Assembly: GCA_030052745.1 (NCBI GenBank)
Contig: JANBVO010000020.1
Span: 434,001 to 498,000 of the forward strand
Source: Pleurostoma richardsiae
Lineage: Eukaryota > Ascomycota > Sordariomycetes > Calosphaeriales > Pleurostomataceae
Direction of reading: 5' to 3'
DNA: 64,000 nucleotides
Part shown: piece after piece, positions 10,946 to 22,819 of the stretch
How the letters are laid out: every line of letters begins with the position of its first letter
Position numbering within the stretch: the first letter of the stretch is position 1
Translations under genes and position numbers: made by a program
The notes under the pieces: generated by a model
The model's database searches: none
What the model was told of the DNA's origin: nothing
The model's input: only the letters and a program-made list of their open reading frames with translations

Positions 10946-11624
10946 GGCAACAATGAGCTCTCCAGAGTGCTTCTGTATATACTTGTTTGCTAGTCTAGTC
11001 CGGTTCAGCAGCGATAGAACGCGAGACGGGTCGAACCTAGAGGGTGGTACCCTTGTGTACCACAATAGCCATGCTCGGAGAATTCTATTGGCAATATATT
11101 CCTGTCCATACTCTGTATGATTAAGTAGTGCCGTAGTGATGGACAGGAGGTATCTGACGCACGGCTTAGGTGTATATACGGGTGCCTAATCAATCTCGTC
11201 TCCTTTAAGGATGCGAGTACGTACAGTAGGTACAAAGGTAAGGTAGGGATCAGCTGCGGAGGCCGACAGGGCTCATTGTCTGTAAATATTTTAGTCCAGT
11301 TAAGTTTTTTTTTTTTTTTTTTTTTTTGGCCCTCGCGGGCTATGTACGAGGCTCTGAAGTACCAGGCTTTAATAGCCTAAGTTTATTCCTGAGAACCTCG
11401 CCGAGTCTCCTGGGTATTGCTTATTACAGGATACGTTGTGCGGCTGGAACGAGCAGCTGCAGGAGTTGTACTGTAGGACCTGGGAGAAGAAGGTTTAGGA
11501 GCGATGGGCCCTACAGGCCTCCATACTCGACCTATGTGGATTCTGGTTGGATCGCTTTCGCGTCATTCCCACTTCCACAACTTCACAGCTTGGTCAATCC
11601 TAACGTCGCTTCGATGCCTGCAGC
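10946..11624. other. Intergenic with poly-T tract
   Basis: About 0.68 kb. No gene is seen. It contains a 23-base T run (listed separately) and is otherwise unremarkable. Confidence 0.4.
11305..11327. repeat. Poly-T homopolymer, 23 bases
   Basis: An uninterrupted run of 23 T, about 300 bp upstream of the Zn2Cys6 gene at 11625. Such tracts are often nucleosome-depleting promoter elements; read as A on the other strand, it could also be a relic of a polyadenylated insertion. Confidence 0.9.
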
Positions 11625-12809
11625 ATGCGCCGGTCCCATAGAAAGTCGCGAGCTGGATGCAGAGAGTGCAAGCGGCGACACAAAAAATGCGACGAGAATC
11701 GGCCCGCCTGTTCCAACTGCTCCATTTCCGACATTCCGTGCTCCTACCTGACCACGCCGCCGCGATCGGGCCCGGCGGTCCTCCGCCCGCTCCCCTCGAC
11801 CGCGTCCACCACGTCGCTTTCGCCGGCAGCACACTCACCAGCTTCCACGGGCGTCTCCCTCCCTATCAGCGGCACGTTCCTCGCTACCGGCGATGCAACA
11901 CCGGTCTTCACCCTGCAGCATCTCGAGCTCCTGCACCATTTCGAGTCAGGGATGCTGGGAAGCCTGGACTTGGACGACACGCAAGTCTCCCACATGTCCC
12001 GGACCGTCTTTGCGTACGCTCTCCGGGCCCCGTACCTGATGGACCAGATCCTCGCTCTCTCAGCTGCACATCTGAGCACCCTGCGTTTCGATCAGCGGGC
12101 AATGTACCTCTACGAGGCAACACAGTTGCAAACACGTGGTCTCGCGCAGTTCAATGCTTCACGGGCGCAAAGCAACGTGTCCGACGGTAATGTGATGCCT
12201 GTGTTCTTGTATTCTTCCTTTCTAGGACTCCACGTGATGTTCGATACGCTATTGTGGCGCGAGGACTTCAACGAGGTCCTAGACAGACTTACCACCTACC
12301 TCTCTTTGCACCGGGGGGTACGCGCCACCACGGGGCAGACCTGGCCACTCATTGAGGCAGAGCTGCGGCCGCTAATCGGAGGCTTGAGCTTTGACCCGCC
12401 TGCGGCGAGCAAGGGCAAAGAGTGTGATCCCCTTATGGCCCTTATCGACCAAGCCGACTTTGGAGAGACGAGTTCCGCCGCCTGCCGCCAGGCGGCCGAG
12501 CGCCTCCAATGGGCTTTTGACGTGCATCGCGGGATGCCGACGCGGGGCTCCCGCGTCAACATTGTGGTGGCATGGCCTATTGTCATTCCGGTCACATTTG
12601 TGGACTTGCTGCGGCAACGGAGGCCCGAGGCCCTGGTGATACTCGCGTATTACGCGGTGTTACTCCACGACTCGAGGGATTTCTGGGTCTTTGGCAACGG
12701 CGGCCGGTTCCTCCTGAAGACTATCTCAACTCATCTCGGGTGCTACTGGGACGAGTGGCTCGTGTGGCCTAATGAGATGATAAACAAGGATCGCAGGGAC
12801 GATGGCTGA
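11625..12809 (+). CDS. Zn2Cys6 transcription factor
   Basis: A single-exon frame of 394 residues. Residues 12-39 carry the zinc cluster, in the pattern C-x2-C-x6-C-x6-C-x2-C-x6-C (CRECKRRHKKC then ACSNCSISDIPC), preceded by a basic N-terminus (MRRSHRKSR). A Pro/Ser/Thr linker follows, then a helical regulatory region starting at about FTLQHLELLHHFESGM, typical of the short UPC2-like C6 regulators that have the fungal-specific-TF-2 type C-terminal region. It would act in the nucleus by binding CGG-type sites. It sits between the RTA1-like gene and the secreted FAD oxidase, either of which could be a target; no specific site was identified. Length is typical of this subgroup. Confidence 0.85.
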   Translation: MRRSHRKSRAGCRECKRRHKKCDENRPACSNCSISDIPCSYLTTPPRSGPAVLRPLPSTASTTSLSPAAHSPASTGVSLPISGTFLATGDATPVFTLQHLELLHHFESGMLGSLDLDDTQVSHMSRTVFAYALRAPYLMDQILALSAAHLSTLRFDQRAMYLYEATQLQTRGLAQFNASRAQSNVSDGNVMPVFLYSSFLGLHVMFDTLLWREDFNEVLDRLTTYLSLHRGVRATTGQTWPLIEAELRPLIGGLSFDPPAASKGKECDPLMALIDQADFGETSSAACRQAAERLQWAFDVHRGMPTRGSRVNIVVAWPIVIPVTFVDLLRQRRPEALVILAYYAVLLHDSRDFWVFGNGGRFLLKTISTHLGCYWDEWLVWPNEMINKDRRDDG

Positions 12810-15800
12810 CGCCCGTAGCAGAGCTCACTACCACGATGATAGCCCGGTTTCTATAACATCGCTCTGCGAACGGACACCGGCACGGCCTCAGCGACAACGC
12901 TTCCTCTATTACTCAGCCCCCCCCGCAGCTGCGCGAGGCGGGATCTGGGAAATTCGGACCTGGAAAGAAGACGCTGGACTTCTTCTTCGTCCGCAAAATC
13001 CCCATATGCGGGTGAATCTCCGCGTATGTGTCCAAATGACTCATTGTGATGTGGTCGCTGGCGCGTCAGTTGGCTTGACGGTATTCCCAAAGGCCATCAT
13101 GTTTCGGCGCTTGTTGGCCGCTCTGTTTAGGTGACACTGACGGCCAGTCAGCTGCCCAATGTCATCCATGCGGTAGTGGAGAACTCAAAAAGTATGGAGA
13201 AGCCCCTTCTTCCAAACTAGTCTCGATGCCTTCTTGCTGACCTCGAGTGCTAGACTTTGCGGACTAGCCTGGGGTTTACACCTTCCGTTGTGGTGGCCAG
13301 CATCATTGCCGGCTTGAAGGATCCGGGGTTCCACCATTGCTTGCCGTTCCCGTCCTATCTATGTGCGTCGGACTCTGGTACTTGCTTCTGGGACTCCTCA
13401 ATGTTGGGTTCGTCTTCGGCTCGCTAGTGTCCATGGTCTCACAGTTCACCATTCAGTTCAATGCTTCATTGCATGGCATGAACCACATCGCTCTAGGTCT
13501 CATAGCTAGGTCTGTTGTCTTTCTCGTCGGGGTGCAGAAAGTCTGGAAGAAATGCGGTGGCAGAATTGAGGCCATTCGGCTCGCTATGGCCAACCGCAAT
13601 GCCCTCTGTCTGGTCTGGTTGTCGCGGTGGTCGGAGTTGGCTTATACCCACTTAGCGAACCTGTCGTGTCCCTTCGCCTGCCCGCCATCGTTGCCATCCT
13701 CATTGTTCACGTCATCGATGTAATACCTTCCCTGAATGAAATGCGGAAATACTGGAAGTGCCCATTTGCAGACTTCGCAAACTTTCTCATGACCTCACCT
13801 TCAATACGACGCTCACGGTGACGCCTGAAAAAGGTCTTGAAATTTGCTTTGGAGTCTTACTAGCATAAAGGGTTTCTCGCCCAGAATTCAAAATTCAGTA
13901 CGGCCTCACGCTGCCTTGCTTTTTTGGAGGGGAGGATGGCGAAGAGATCCTGCGCCCGGCGTCTGCCTCATGTGACTGTAAACGACCAGGTGTTTGCGAA
14001 CGCGGAGAAGACGAACAGGCACGTTGTCCACATGGCGATGACGACACACTCGGCTGCTTCTTTCATACGCAACAAAAACGACCGCGACCGAGCATGGAGC
14101 GACCGCTAGGACAAACAAGTCTGGTACTTTCGGCGCGAGGCCCGTGTTCCACAAGATACCGACCACCTGCTTCCAAGATCTCGCGTTGTGGTTCCGGACA
14201 TGTCTCAGGCTTCTTTCATCGACTCTTGTGGCCTCAATGCCATTGAGGACTGTCGTACGGCGGCACTAGCGTCGAGTTTCGCGTCGTGGTATTAGGTGAT
14301 GCTGTGAGTGAGCGATTCAAGCGTGCCGTGCGGACTTTCCCTTCCGCGTATGGGTCCGGGAAGGAGAATGCGGCTTATGAGGCAGAGACGCCTCAAGACT
14401 ATGTGTTCGACTATTTGCCGCATGCAATTCGAACGCCCACTCGCAACAGCCGCGGTATCCCAACCGTTGAACATCTTGCATGGGGGAGGGACGGCACAGC
14501 GAGCTAGACCCTGAAGGAGTGGACAGTCACGCCTTGCAACATGCCTCAGCCTGGGATCATCGTCGGGGGCTCTCGGAAAAGTGCATGGCTCTTTATTTTT
14601 GTTCATTTTTCTTTTTTGATTCCGGTGTGTGTAGGCGGTTGTGCGACCTGATGGTTCGGGAGATTCATAACCGTAACTGGTAGTTAAACCACAGTGCAGG
14701 GATCCGCGCTCCCATGCCAGCATGGGAATAAAGTAGCGGGGCAGTGCTCGCTCTCGGAACCTGGTCTCACTGGCTATATGCAGCCTGTACGTCACCGCTC
14801 CGTGCCACCGCTTGCCATAACCAGCAAGGCGCCGTGTCGGCGACCGGGGCCCCGGTACATGTGCCGGCCCGTCTGATGCGGGTGTGCTGTGGCGCCCATG
14901 CATGGTAATGTTAAGTTATCGGCAGATAGACCAGCTTGGCAGATCTCGCTCTCGCTCTCCCCCTCGTATTCGGAGGCTAGCAAATACGCGTACAGGTCAT
15001 CCGGCTCTTACATAGTAGGCCTGCGTGGGTATGAGATAGGTAGGTAGTTATTCTATTTGCCATGTTACTGTGGGAGGGATGACGCTGCAGGGAGAAGTAC
15101 CCGGCAGTGCTATCCAAGAGTTTACCTACCTTACCTACCTACCTAGTGGGATGGGAAACAAACAATGCCGAGGGGTTATCTGGGTGCCAATGATCTAGCC
15201 TCATGCGTACTCCTCCTGCTTCTTGCATCGAGGTTGTACTTGCGCCCGCTTAACATTGATTCCGGGTCCCTTACCTCTCCTTTGGCGCCAAACCCAACGG
15301 GGCTGGAGTTCTAGATGAAATCTGCAGGAACCGGCCCGTCCGGAGTGCTTGACTGTGGATCCCGTAATGTGCCGGTCTAATCTATGCCAGATCGGATTCA
15401 AGCCTAATTACGTATCTTACGCTTGCATTGACGACGACTTGCTGAGCCCCTGTACTAAAGGCTGCCTTCCTGGCGTGGGGAGGTGACAGATGACATAGTC
15501 ACCGTGAGCCCAGCCTCAGCTGCGCCGGGAGTTGGTTTACGCGGACAAGCTCATATTCATCTTAACTACGTAGCTAGTGTGATGGGGATGTGCGACAGGG
15601 ATGCCCAACTCAGTGAGCCCCGAAGCCCCCGCAGGGACCGAGACCGAAAAGCAACGTCAAATATGGCGATCGGCTTCACTAACGAGGTTGGTGCATTCGA
15701 GATACAAATACGGACGATGTCGCTTCTGTCTCTCCCCGACTCTCATGTCTCAACCCTCCAGCTACAAGAAACTTGACCACCGGCGCCCTCGCCTCCCTCT

Positions 15801-15813
15801 TTAACCCTGCATC
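12810..15813. other. 3-kb region, mostly without recognisable genes
   Basis: Apart from the possible membrane-protein remnant at 13337-13821, I see no supported gene. Frames at 13906-14166 and 14292-14903 on the minus strand have no domains. Short TACC/GGTA-rich runs occur at about 15030-15050 and 15120-15145 (gataggtaggtag and acctaccttacctacc), forming an inverted pair about 80 bp apart. Confidence 0.35.
13337..13821 (+). pseudogene. Possible remnant of a membrane protein
   Basis: A frame from 13337 encodes strongly hydrophobic segments (MLAVPVLSMCVGLWYLLLG, then IALGLIARSVVFLVGV). It loses hydrophobic character after about 13610, where a second frame (13627-13821) takes over with another hydrophobic run (LPAIVAILIVHVIDVI). 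This looks like one membrane protein cut by a frame change, but I do not recognise the family and no splice signal clearly explains the switch. It could equally be chance hydrophobic frames in GC-moderate DNA. Confidence 0.25.
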
Positions 15814-17610
15814 ATGCCTCGCCTCGCTTCAAGCATCAAGCTCCTCGTCGCGGGGCTCATCCTCGTAGGACCCGGAATTGCCACATGTAGCGCGAATCTT
15901 ACTAGCGGCGCGAACTGTGCCTGTACGCGGTTGTCCGCGCAATACAACGCCTCTGTCCTGTTCGAGACCTCCGCGAACTACACAGCTGAGACAACCGCAT
16001 ATTGGGATGTCCGCTCCGATTTGGAGCCTCTCTGCATCTTCCTCCCAGAAGATGCGGACCAGGTCGCTGAGGCGGTGCGCATATTCTCGTCGTGCGGGAC
16101 TCAGTTCGCCGTCCGCGGAGGGGGGCATATGAACGTACGTCTCGCGCGCTTGACCCCGAATTTGTCTATCTTCGTTCTTTGTTTAGTCTGGCTAGCTCCG
16201 GACTTCTTAAGCTGAAAATCACATCTCTCTAGTTTCCCGGCTCCAACAACATCAACGGCGGTGTCCTGCTCGCACTGGAGAAGCTAACGAGCCTCGAAAT
16301 CGCAAGCGACAATAAGACCGTGGCGATCGGTCCGGGCAACAGGTGGGTCGACGTCTACACGGCGCTGACGGAGCGTGGGCTTTACTGCATTGGCGGCCGC
16401 CTCAAGACGATCGGAGTCCCCGGGCTGTCACTCATCGGCGGCTTTCACTATCTGATCAATAAATACGGCATGAGCATGGACAACATCGTCAGCTACGACG
16501 TTGTGCTTGGTAACGGCACGCAGGTGGTTGCCAACGCCACCTCCAACCCAAGCCTCTTTTGGGCGCTCAAGGGCGGAGCCAACAACTTCGGCATCGTCAC
16601 CAGCTTCACGTACATTGCTCTACCTATTCCGCAGATTAGCACAACCATCCAGGCCTTCAACGAGTCCACTGTTGAGTCCTTCATCACGGCCACTGCGAAT
16701 CTGGCCGAGTACGACTCCCCGGATATCGCCGCCGGCGCCGTCATCAGCATCACGTATAACGCCACCACTAAGTCCGTGAGCCCCTCAATTCTGGGCGTGC
16801 AGGAGGGCACGGAGTCACCGCCGTCGCGATTTGCCAACTTTTCCGCCATCCCGGCGGTCTCAGCTCAGAACAACGTCCTGACCCCGGTCCAGTGGCACTC
16901 CCAGCTTGACAGCCCGAATCAGATGTTCCGGTAAGCTCTCTCTTGATCCACCATTCTGCCGACCCTTCGCGCGGCTACTGTCGGACCAACGGGCAACAAT
17001 TGCTCGGTCTGGCGGTGAAGGCTTGCTGATGCAGTCCATGACGATCCGTCATCCAGAGTCCAGTTCGCGCACCACACCATCAAGCCGGACGCAGAGCAGC
17101 TATATCGCATATATTCTGCTTGGAAAAACGCTGTAGATGACATCGCCGATGTCGAGGGCCTCTACCCGACCTTCGTCATGAACATCCTTCCGAAGAGCGC
17201 CATGTCCGTCGCCGCGAATAACGGCGTCGGCAACACATGGGGTTTGGCTGATGACCAGTCCTGGATCCGTAAGATATTCTTAGCTCGTGCGTGCATATAT
17301 GTGTGGCTCAGCACTAACCAGCGTGGTGACCACAGTATGGCAGCTCACCACGGGTTGGGCGAACGAGGTAGACGACCTGCGGATGACGAACTGGGCACGC
17401 TCGTTCGCCGATTACTGGCACGAGGAAAACAAGGCCAAGGATCTCGCCTCCGAGTTCCTCTACATGGGCGACGCTGGTGAGTTCCAGGACCCCTTCGTTG
17501 GGATGCCCCTGGAAAACGTGCAGAGAATGAGGGCAATCCGCCAGGCGTACGATCCAGCGGGCGTCTTCAGTCGCCTGAACTGGGGAGGGTTCAAGCTCGG
17601 AAGCGAATAA
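15814..17610 (+). CDS. Secreted FAD-linked oxidoreductase (BBE-like)
   Basis: Four exons: 15814-16134, 16233-16930, 17057-17268 and 17336-17610, with introns of 98, 126 and 67 bp. Phases close to give 501 residues. A signal peptide occupies about residues 1-25. The PCMH-type FAD domain includes AVRGGGHMN; His105 is the usual covalent flavin attachment site. It continues with FPGSNNINGGVLLALEKL and the IGGRLKTIGVPGLSLIGGFH loop. The position where berberine-bridge enzymes carry a second attachment cysteine reads IGG, so a single covalent link is expected. The C-terminus has the BBE motif QAYDPAGVFSRLN. Such enzymes oxidise alcohols, carbohydrates or natural-product intermediates with O2. The 126-bp second intron is longer than its neighbours; its acceptor was chosen because it restores VQFAHHTIKP. 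Confidence 0.85.
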
Positions 17611-17789
17611 GCCGCCGTTGTATATTCACCAAACAGTGACAATATTTTGGAGAAGATATCCCCAACAGCTGGGGGTTCAACAAGGCCGCTGGCGCAATCA
17701 TCTGGGCGGCAACATTGATACATACAATCTTTGAGTCTATTTGCAAGATAACGAGCATTCATGATGTCCGTTTGCTTCTCTTTTATATT

Positions 17790-17965
17790 TTTGGACCATC
17801 ACTTTTAATTCTCTTAGTCTCGCGAAATGGCTGTGGGGTGATGGCTGTGGTCTGCCTCACACAGACTGTCGGGCTCCCTGTCCATTATGCATGATCACTG
17901 GCGGCAGCGGTCATTTTTGTCTGATGTTCCTTGCGCCAATGATTCTAGGAACATCTATTTCAGAC
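17790..17965 (+). pseudogene. Decayed duplicate of the RTA1-like gene start
   Basis: The segment repeats, in diverged form, the 5' flank and first exon of the RTA1-like gene at 9953. Shared strings include ttagtctcg, ggtgatggctgtggtctg, a tggcggc-gc-gtcat block and a ccttgcgccaatgatt block matching the original cctcgcgtcaacgatcc. The copy has small insertions and deletions and no usable frame. Similarity fades after about 17965, so only the upstream edge and the first ~130 coding bases remain. It lies just downstream of the FAD oxidase gene, about 7.9 kb from the intact copy. Confidence 0.6.
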
Positions 17966-19603
17966 TACTTTCACATACCAAAGCCATCATCCTATTCTAC
18001 AGGTGGAAAGAGGATAAATGCAGAGAACCGCCAATACCGGGGCCTACCCAGTAACCAAATCAGCGTCCGAATGAGCCTTGACGATAGTAAACTTCTTGTG
18101 AGTGAGATGTTGGTACTGATTCGAGCTACTTACTATACTTATCCTATCTTTACTGTCGGCTTTAAAAAAACTGAATTCAGGTATTACCTATCGGCATGTA
18201 CACCAAATCATCAATGACCAAGACCTTGCCTCGCCGCCTCCTAGTTGCCAATACGAGATTAAGCTTTAGAATAAGTGACAATCATAACAGTGAACTTTGA
18301 TGCCTGGTCTTCTCCCGGTATACCGGTATTCCGATGTTTGACTTCACTAGGATGAAGACCAGTCTGAACACGATTGGTCAAAGATGAAACCGGTGTCAAC
18401 AACTTGTTCCGGGACGACAGGAGGTCAGTCTTCAAAACAGATACTCTTTCACTAGCGCTAGTTAGCTCCTTTCACCGAATATGACAATCTTAAGTTACCT
18501 CAGAGCTGTGACACGGAGCCGCACTATGAATGCACCAAGGACCACTCCGATTCTAAGTATTGACCCTGGGGTGACAAATCCTGTAGCGTGCAGGGCGCGG
18601 ACAACGATAAGATCAAGCTATACAAGACTTGCTAGATCGCGTCCTATATTATAATTTTCCAGATCCCGATCTACATAATTGAATACTCATGACTTTGGAA
18701 AGGTGAATCGTATTCGTAGAGTCTCCCTATGTCTCCCAAGAAGAGTACTGAGACCTCAAGCGCATATTCGCCTCTTTAGAGTACACATTATACAAGTCAA
18801 ATAGTTTAACAATTACTCCGTTATATCCCCCTTTCGTTACCGCATTTATTTCATAAACCTAACTTCGGCCCATCATCTCAGTACTGTTTATATATCTGTG
18901 CTAGCATTTCACTATACTTCTGCGTCATGATTCTCTATAGTCGTACGCTATACACCTGTGAAATATCCATAGACCTAGAGCTATTAACAAGTTACCGCCC
19001 CCAGATCTCCCCCTTTCCGTCTCTTAGGGAATGTCAGTTCACTTTCCACACTCTTACCATATCTATCTTGATGATAAGCCTGGTGGCTATCTATCCAGGG
19101 CACGACGATGCGTGGATGTACATTGACTCGTGAACTGTTCAATCTTCCCCGACTTATACCAAGACGTCAGGGTCACCCACGATTCCCATGGAAGCTGCTT
19201 AGTCGCCATCCTGCGATCGCCCTCACTTAGTCGCTACCCCCCTTAGTCGCCCATGTCCGGAAGCTTCTCCCTCCCTTTGTGCCTCTCTATCCAGCGAGGA
19301 TAAATCAAACTGAGCGGGTCCGCTTGAGTGAGTCGCACATCCACAGCTTTGTTTTCACAGGGTCACTTCTTTTCTTGGAGTCCTTCCTCCTTCGCACCTC
19401 TTTACCTTCCTTCTCATCAACAACTCCCACCCTCCGCCTTTCTACCTTCTGAAGGCCTTTCTACATCTTCTATCTGTGCCGTCCTGCTGTTCCGAAAAGT
19501 GTCTCTATCTCCCTCGTCCACAACGGTTTGTCAACGGCTCGGATCTGCCCTTTTTCTTGTCTTCGAAAACCACCTCCCCATCATCTCGAGGACAAGTTCC
19601 ACA
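17966..19603. other. AT-rich gene-poor stretch
   Basis: About 1.6 kb with many short frames and no domain. The part from 18240 to 19000 is clearly AT-richer than the coding neighbourhood and might be degenerate repeat DNA, but I cannot match it to an element. From 19320 onward the sequence is CT-rich and is probably the long 5' UTR and promoter of the SH3 gene. An in-frame upstream ATG at 19328 exists but encodes a Ser/Leu-rich, UTR-like extension. Confidence 0.4.
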
Positions 19604-21053
19604 ATGCCCTCCTACGACCGCTACACCAACGGCCCGAGCAATCCCTTGGGATTGGCTAATGAGTCCGGCAACGTCTGGAACGAGGTCATGGGATCGCGTC
19701 GCGCGTCCATCAACAACTTGAATGACTGGTTCGGACCCCTCCCCGAGTCTCCTGACCGCACGCGTCCTCCCGCCTATTTCGTTGATGACTTGCCCAATGG
19801 CTATGGTATGCTTGGAGCCCCCCCTTCCTCTGGATTGCGCAGCCGCCGTTTCCGTCCGTTGCCTGTCCGTGTTCCGCTTGAGAGCGGACGCACCTACCTT
19901 GTGATGGTCGTGGAGGAGACAGCCTTGAGCACCCAGCAGGATCTCAGAGCCGAGGCCAATCGCCAGCTGGACATCCTGGAGGCCGACCGCTACGCTCCTC
20001 ATAGCATCACCACCGTCCGCAATGGAACTGCTGCGATCGCATTTGGAGAGGATGCTCTGCAGGATCTCTTTGACTCGACAAATGATATTCGGGTCATGCT
20101 GGGCCACCGTGCCCCCGAGGTATGATCGGAGTGAACACTCAAAGAGCACCATGAAGCTGACCTTAACACAGGCTACCCGACTGAACCGACCTCAGTCATC
20201 GAACGATCCAGCCCGCAACCTCGCTAGAGTTGAAGTCGGCCTAGCGGTGGTCCCTCAGCCCCCATCTATTCTACGCTTCAATCCGCCGGTCCGGCCGACT
20301 GTTTCGCCCAGCGCCGATTTCCTGGCCGAGCATATCCTAGGTGATGTGAACTGGCCCAAGTACTATGGTTGCCACAGCTCTATCAATTTCCAAGTCATTG
20401 CTGATGTCAACTGCACGTCTCCTGACCTGTCAATGCTGAGCTTCAGTGTCGGTCAGATCATCACCGTCATGAGCACTGGCTGTGGCGACTGGTGGTACGG
20501 CGAGTACACTGAGTCCAGCTTCGGCACCCAAAGACGCGGATTATTCCATCGCGCCAATGTCAAGTATCACTTTCCGACTACCAGCCGGGTCCGCTGGAAT
20601 GGGGCTACTGCGTCTTCTGCTTCCTCCGTCGATTTCGACGACACCCGAAGCCATTTCCTGCTACGTCCATCTACCGCAGCTCAGCCGCAGTTGTCTAGTG
20701 CATCGGGCGTTACCCAGCAGCAGCGGAGTGCAGAGTACCCGGCCAATTATCTTTCGACTCATGCCGCAGCCCGACCGGCTACTTATGGTACATTTGACAG
20801 CTTCCCTTCCGGACTTTCGGGTGCTCGCGCTGGAGCTCAGTATGCCATCAACGACAACTTCCCCGCTGTTGACAGTGCTAGCTTCCACCTCCCAATTCGT
20901 GCTCGATCTACCAATGATTGGATGCGCGACTTCGGCATGCAGCATAACCCGGTGACTGATGATGCCATCCGCCTGGTTTCCGACGGGGAGGATGGTAACC
21001 TTGGCGCCGAGTATGAAGAGTCCGACGATGAGGAACTCATCCAGTTCAACTAG
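19604..21053 (+). CDS. SH3-domain protein of unknown role
   Basis: Two exons: 19604-20119 and 20172-21053, with a 52-bp intron. Phases close to 465 residues. The start at 19604 (acaATGcc context) is preferred over the in-frame ATG at 19328, whose extension looks like translated UTR. The N-terminal ~170 residues contain a conserved-looking segment (GRTYLVMVVEETALSTQQDL). Residues about 240-300 form an SH3-like domain: FQVIADVNCTS, LSFSVGQIITVM, GDWWYGEY, and RRGLFHRANVKYH, that is, the ALYDY/GDWW/GLFP pattern with ALYDY weakened. A Ser-rich disordered stretch and an acidic C-terminus (EESDDEELIQFN) follow. SH3 domains bind proline-rich peptides in cytoskeletal and signalling complexes; a specific partner cannot be deduced. 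Confidence 0.78.
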
Positions 21054-21797
21054 ACACGGAAGATTCGCCCCCCGGTTTGTTCTTCTTCCGGCATCGAACA
21101 TTCTTCGAAGCAGGAAAGAAGCGACGAACTGTGGGGATAATCATCGGTCGTGAACAATGGGCTCGACCACAAGGGATTTTTGGCTTTGAGGACACGGCAT
21201 GTGCCAGCCTGTACATCAATGTTTTCGCTTTACGTGGTTTCTGTTTTGTGGCTTTTGTTCTGTGGCTTTTGGACGGCTCGTATTCCTCGCCAGGGCGAAG
21301 ATGATGGAGACATCTCTACACTCCCACATGGTCGGCAAGAAGCCTCGATGGCGACTTCAACTATCTGCCAGACGATACCACCATACCCTCGGTCATCACC
21401 CTCTGTCTGTACCAGGTTCGGACTCACGTTGGAAGGTCGTTCAAATTGTCGTTCAGGGTCATAGGTTACGGTTTGTCTTCCTACTCAAGGTCATAGCCAT
21501 GAGTTTCTCCAGTTTGAGATCACTTAGGCTCTGAGGCGACTCGACTGGCCAGCAGCACGTCGAGAACTCTCTTTCTAGGTAGACCAATGCTACATTGTAT
21601 TTGCAAATCATGACCAGCGTAACTAAGTCTTCGTCTCGTATCTGCCTCCAAGGAATATGCGGCCATGAGACCATTTCAGAAATGTGTTGATTACAGCTCC
21701 GCCCTACCCTGCTTTCCGACGTAACCTCGGTTGTATCCGGCCATGGCCTGGAGCCATATCCCATTGCCACGTCTCAGTCATGTAGTGGGTTCAACTG
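21054..21797. other. Intergenic, no gene seen
   Basis: About 0.74 kb between convergent units: the SH3 gene (plus) and the degenerate dehydrogenase (minus). No domain-bearing frame is present. Confidence 0.4.
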
Positions 21798-22819
21798 CTA
21801 GGGCTGCGATTCTTCATCTGCGGATGTGTTATCCGTCTCGGGCAGCTCATAGAATACTTTGTCTGTGACATCCTTCATCCTATCTAGGCAAAGAGTGACC
21901 ACCAGTCTCGCGATCCGCTCCGTATCTGCGACGCTGGGTGTTTTGCTGACCGCCGACTCCATGACTGCTTTCCAGAATTCTTTCTGCTGCTCGAGACGGG
22001 ACGTCATCTCGATCCCTGAGGGATTGGCAGCTAACGCAATTTCGTTGTATGTTATGTTCCTACCGCGAAGCTATAATCAAGAAAGGTGTCAGCTCGACTT
22101 GCGAAACACGTAGGCACCCAGTGATAATAAAGGAATGTGGTCCACTTGCTTGGGTTCTCTGCTGCTCTATAATTTTCAACGTCACCGGTATACGCTGGAG
22201 GACCCCATTCTTACCGACTATGTTCAGCTGGGCGTAGAAACTCTCAATGTTGATAAGGCGCCCGCCGTCATTCATAAATGGCGAGACGTCTTTCATGACG
22301 TGCATCATTGAATGCTGGTTCTGACGGAAGTCTCCGAAGAGCAGGGTGGGGATCGCCTCCAGCGTCGCCTCCCTCTTGGCGGCAAAACGTTCAACGTCTT
22401 GACCTGAGTTATGAACTTTCAGGCACACATGTCAGTTTGAAATTGCCCTGGAACAGATGAATGGATGGACTTGGTCATTATGGGAAAGGACGGACTGGCG
22501 GGACGAAGAGCTTACCGGTGATATCGACATGTTCTGTACCAAACGCCTTCAGTGTCTGTTTGACCAGCGTCATTGGTTCCTCACAGAAGATGGCTGAGCA
22601 TTGCAACATAACTGCGTCGTCGTCGTGTAAACCAATTTGCTCAAGAAGATGGCTGGTGTCTCTCGCTTCTTCCACAGTGGAACTGTAGTTGATGGCCACC
22701 CGCGCACCGCATCGTCCGAGGTAGACAGCAATCTTCTCTCCGTGGCCTTTTCCTCTGTCACAGTCCGTGATGAGAGCGATCTTACCGTCGAGGAAGCGGT
22801 TATCGTCCAATGTTTCCAT
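21798..22819 (-). pseudogene. Degenerate short-chain dehydrogenase (SDR)
   Basis: Family blocks run in order on the minus strand from 22819. They are FLDGKIALITDCDRGKGHGE (cofactor loop, normally TGxxxGIG), GARVAINYSS, EHVDIT then VHNSGQDV joined across a 100-bp intron (22515-22416), and FMNDGGRLINIES. Further on come LRGRNITYNEIALAANPSGIEM (normally RGITVNAIAPG) and TERIARLVVTLCLD..VTDKV (normally PEDIARVVxFLxSD..WVTGQV). The order and spacing match classical SDRs related to naphthol reductases. However, the glycine motif is altered (TDCDRGKG), no YxxxK catalytic pair is visible, and I could not close all phases between the block ending near 22215 and the one near 22078. It is either a decaying gene or a strongly diverged, probably inactive relative. 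Confidence 0.6.

Noticed and set aside
17891-18217. 108-codon frame downstream of the FAD oxidase
   Set aside because: It overlaps the decayed RTA1-like copy and has no protein-level similarity of its own.
18240-19000. AT-rich stretch as a possible mutated transposon
   Set aside because: No terminal repeats, target duplications or recognisable element protein could be seen.
19328-19603. N-terminal extension of the SH3 protein
   Set aside because: The extension is Ser/Leu/Pro-rich and CT-biased like a 5' UTR; the ATG at 19604 has better context.
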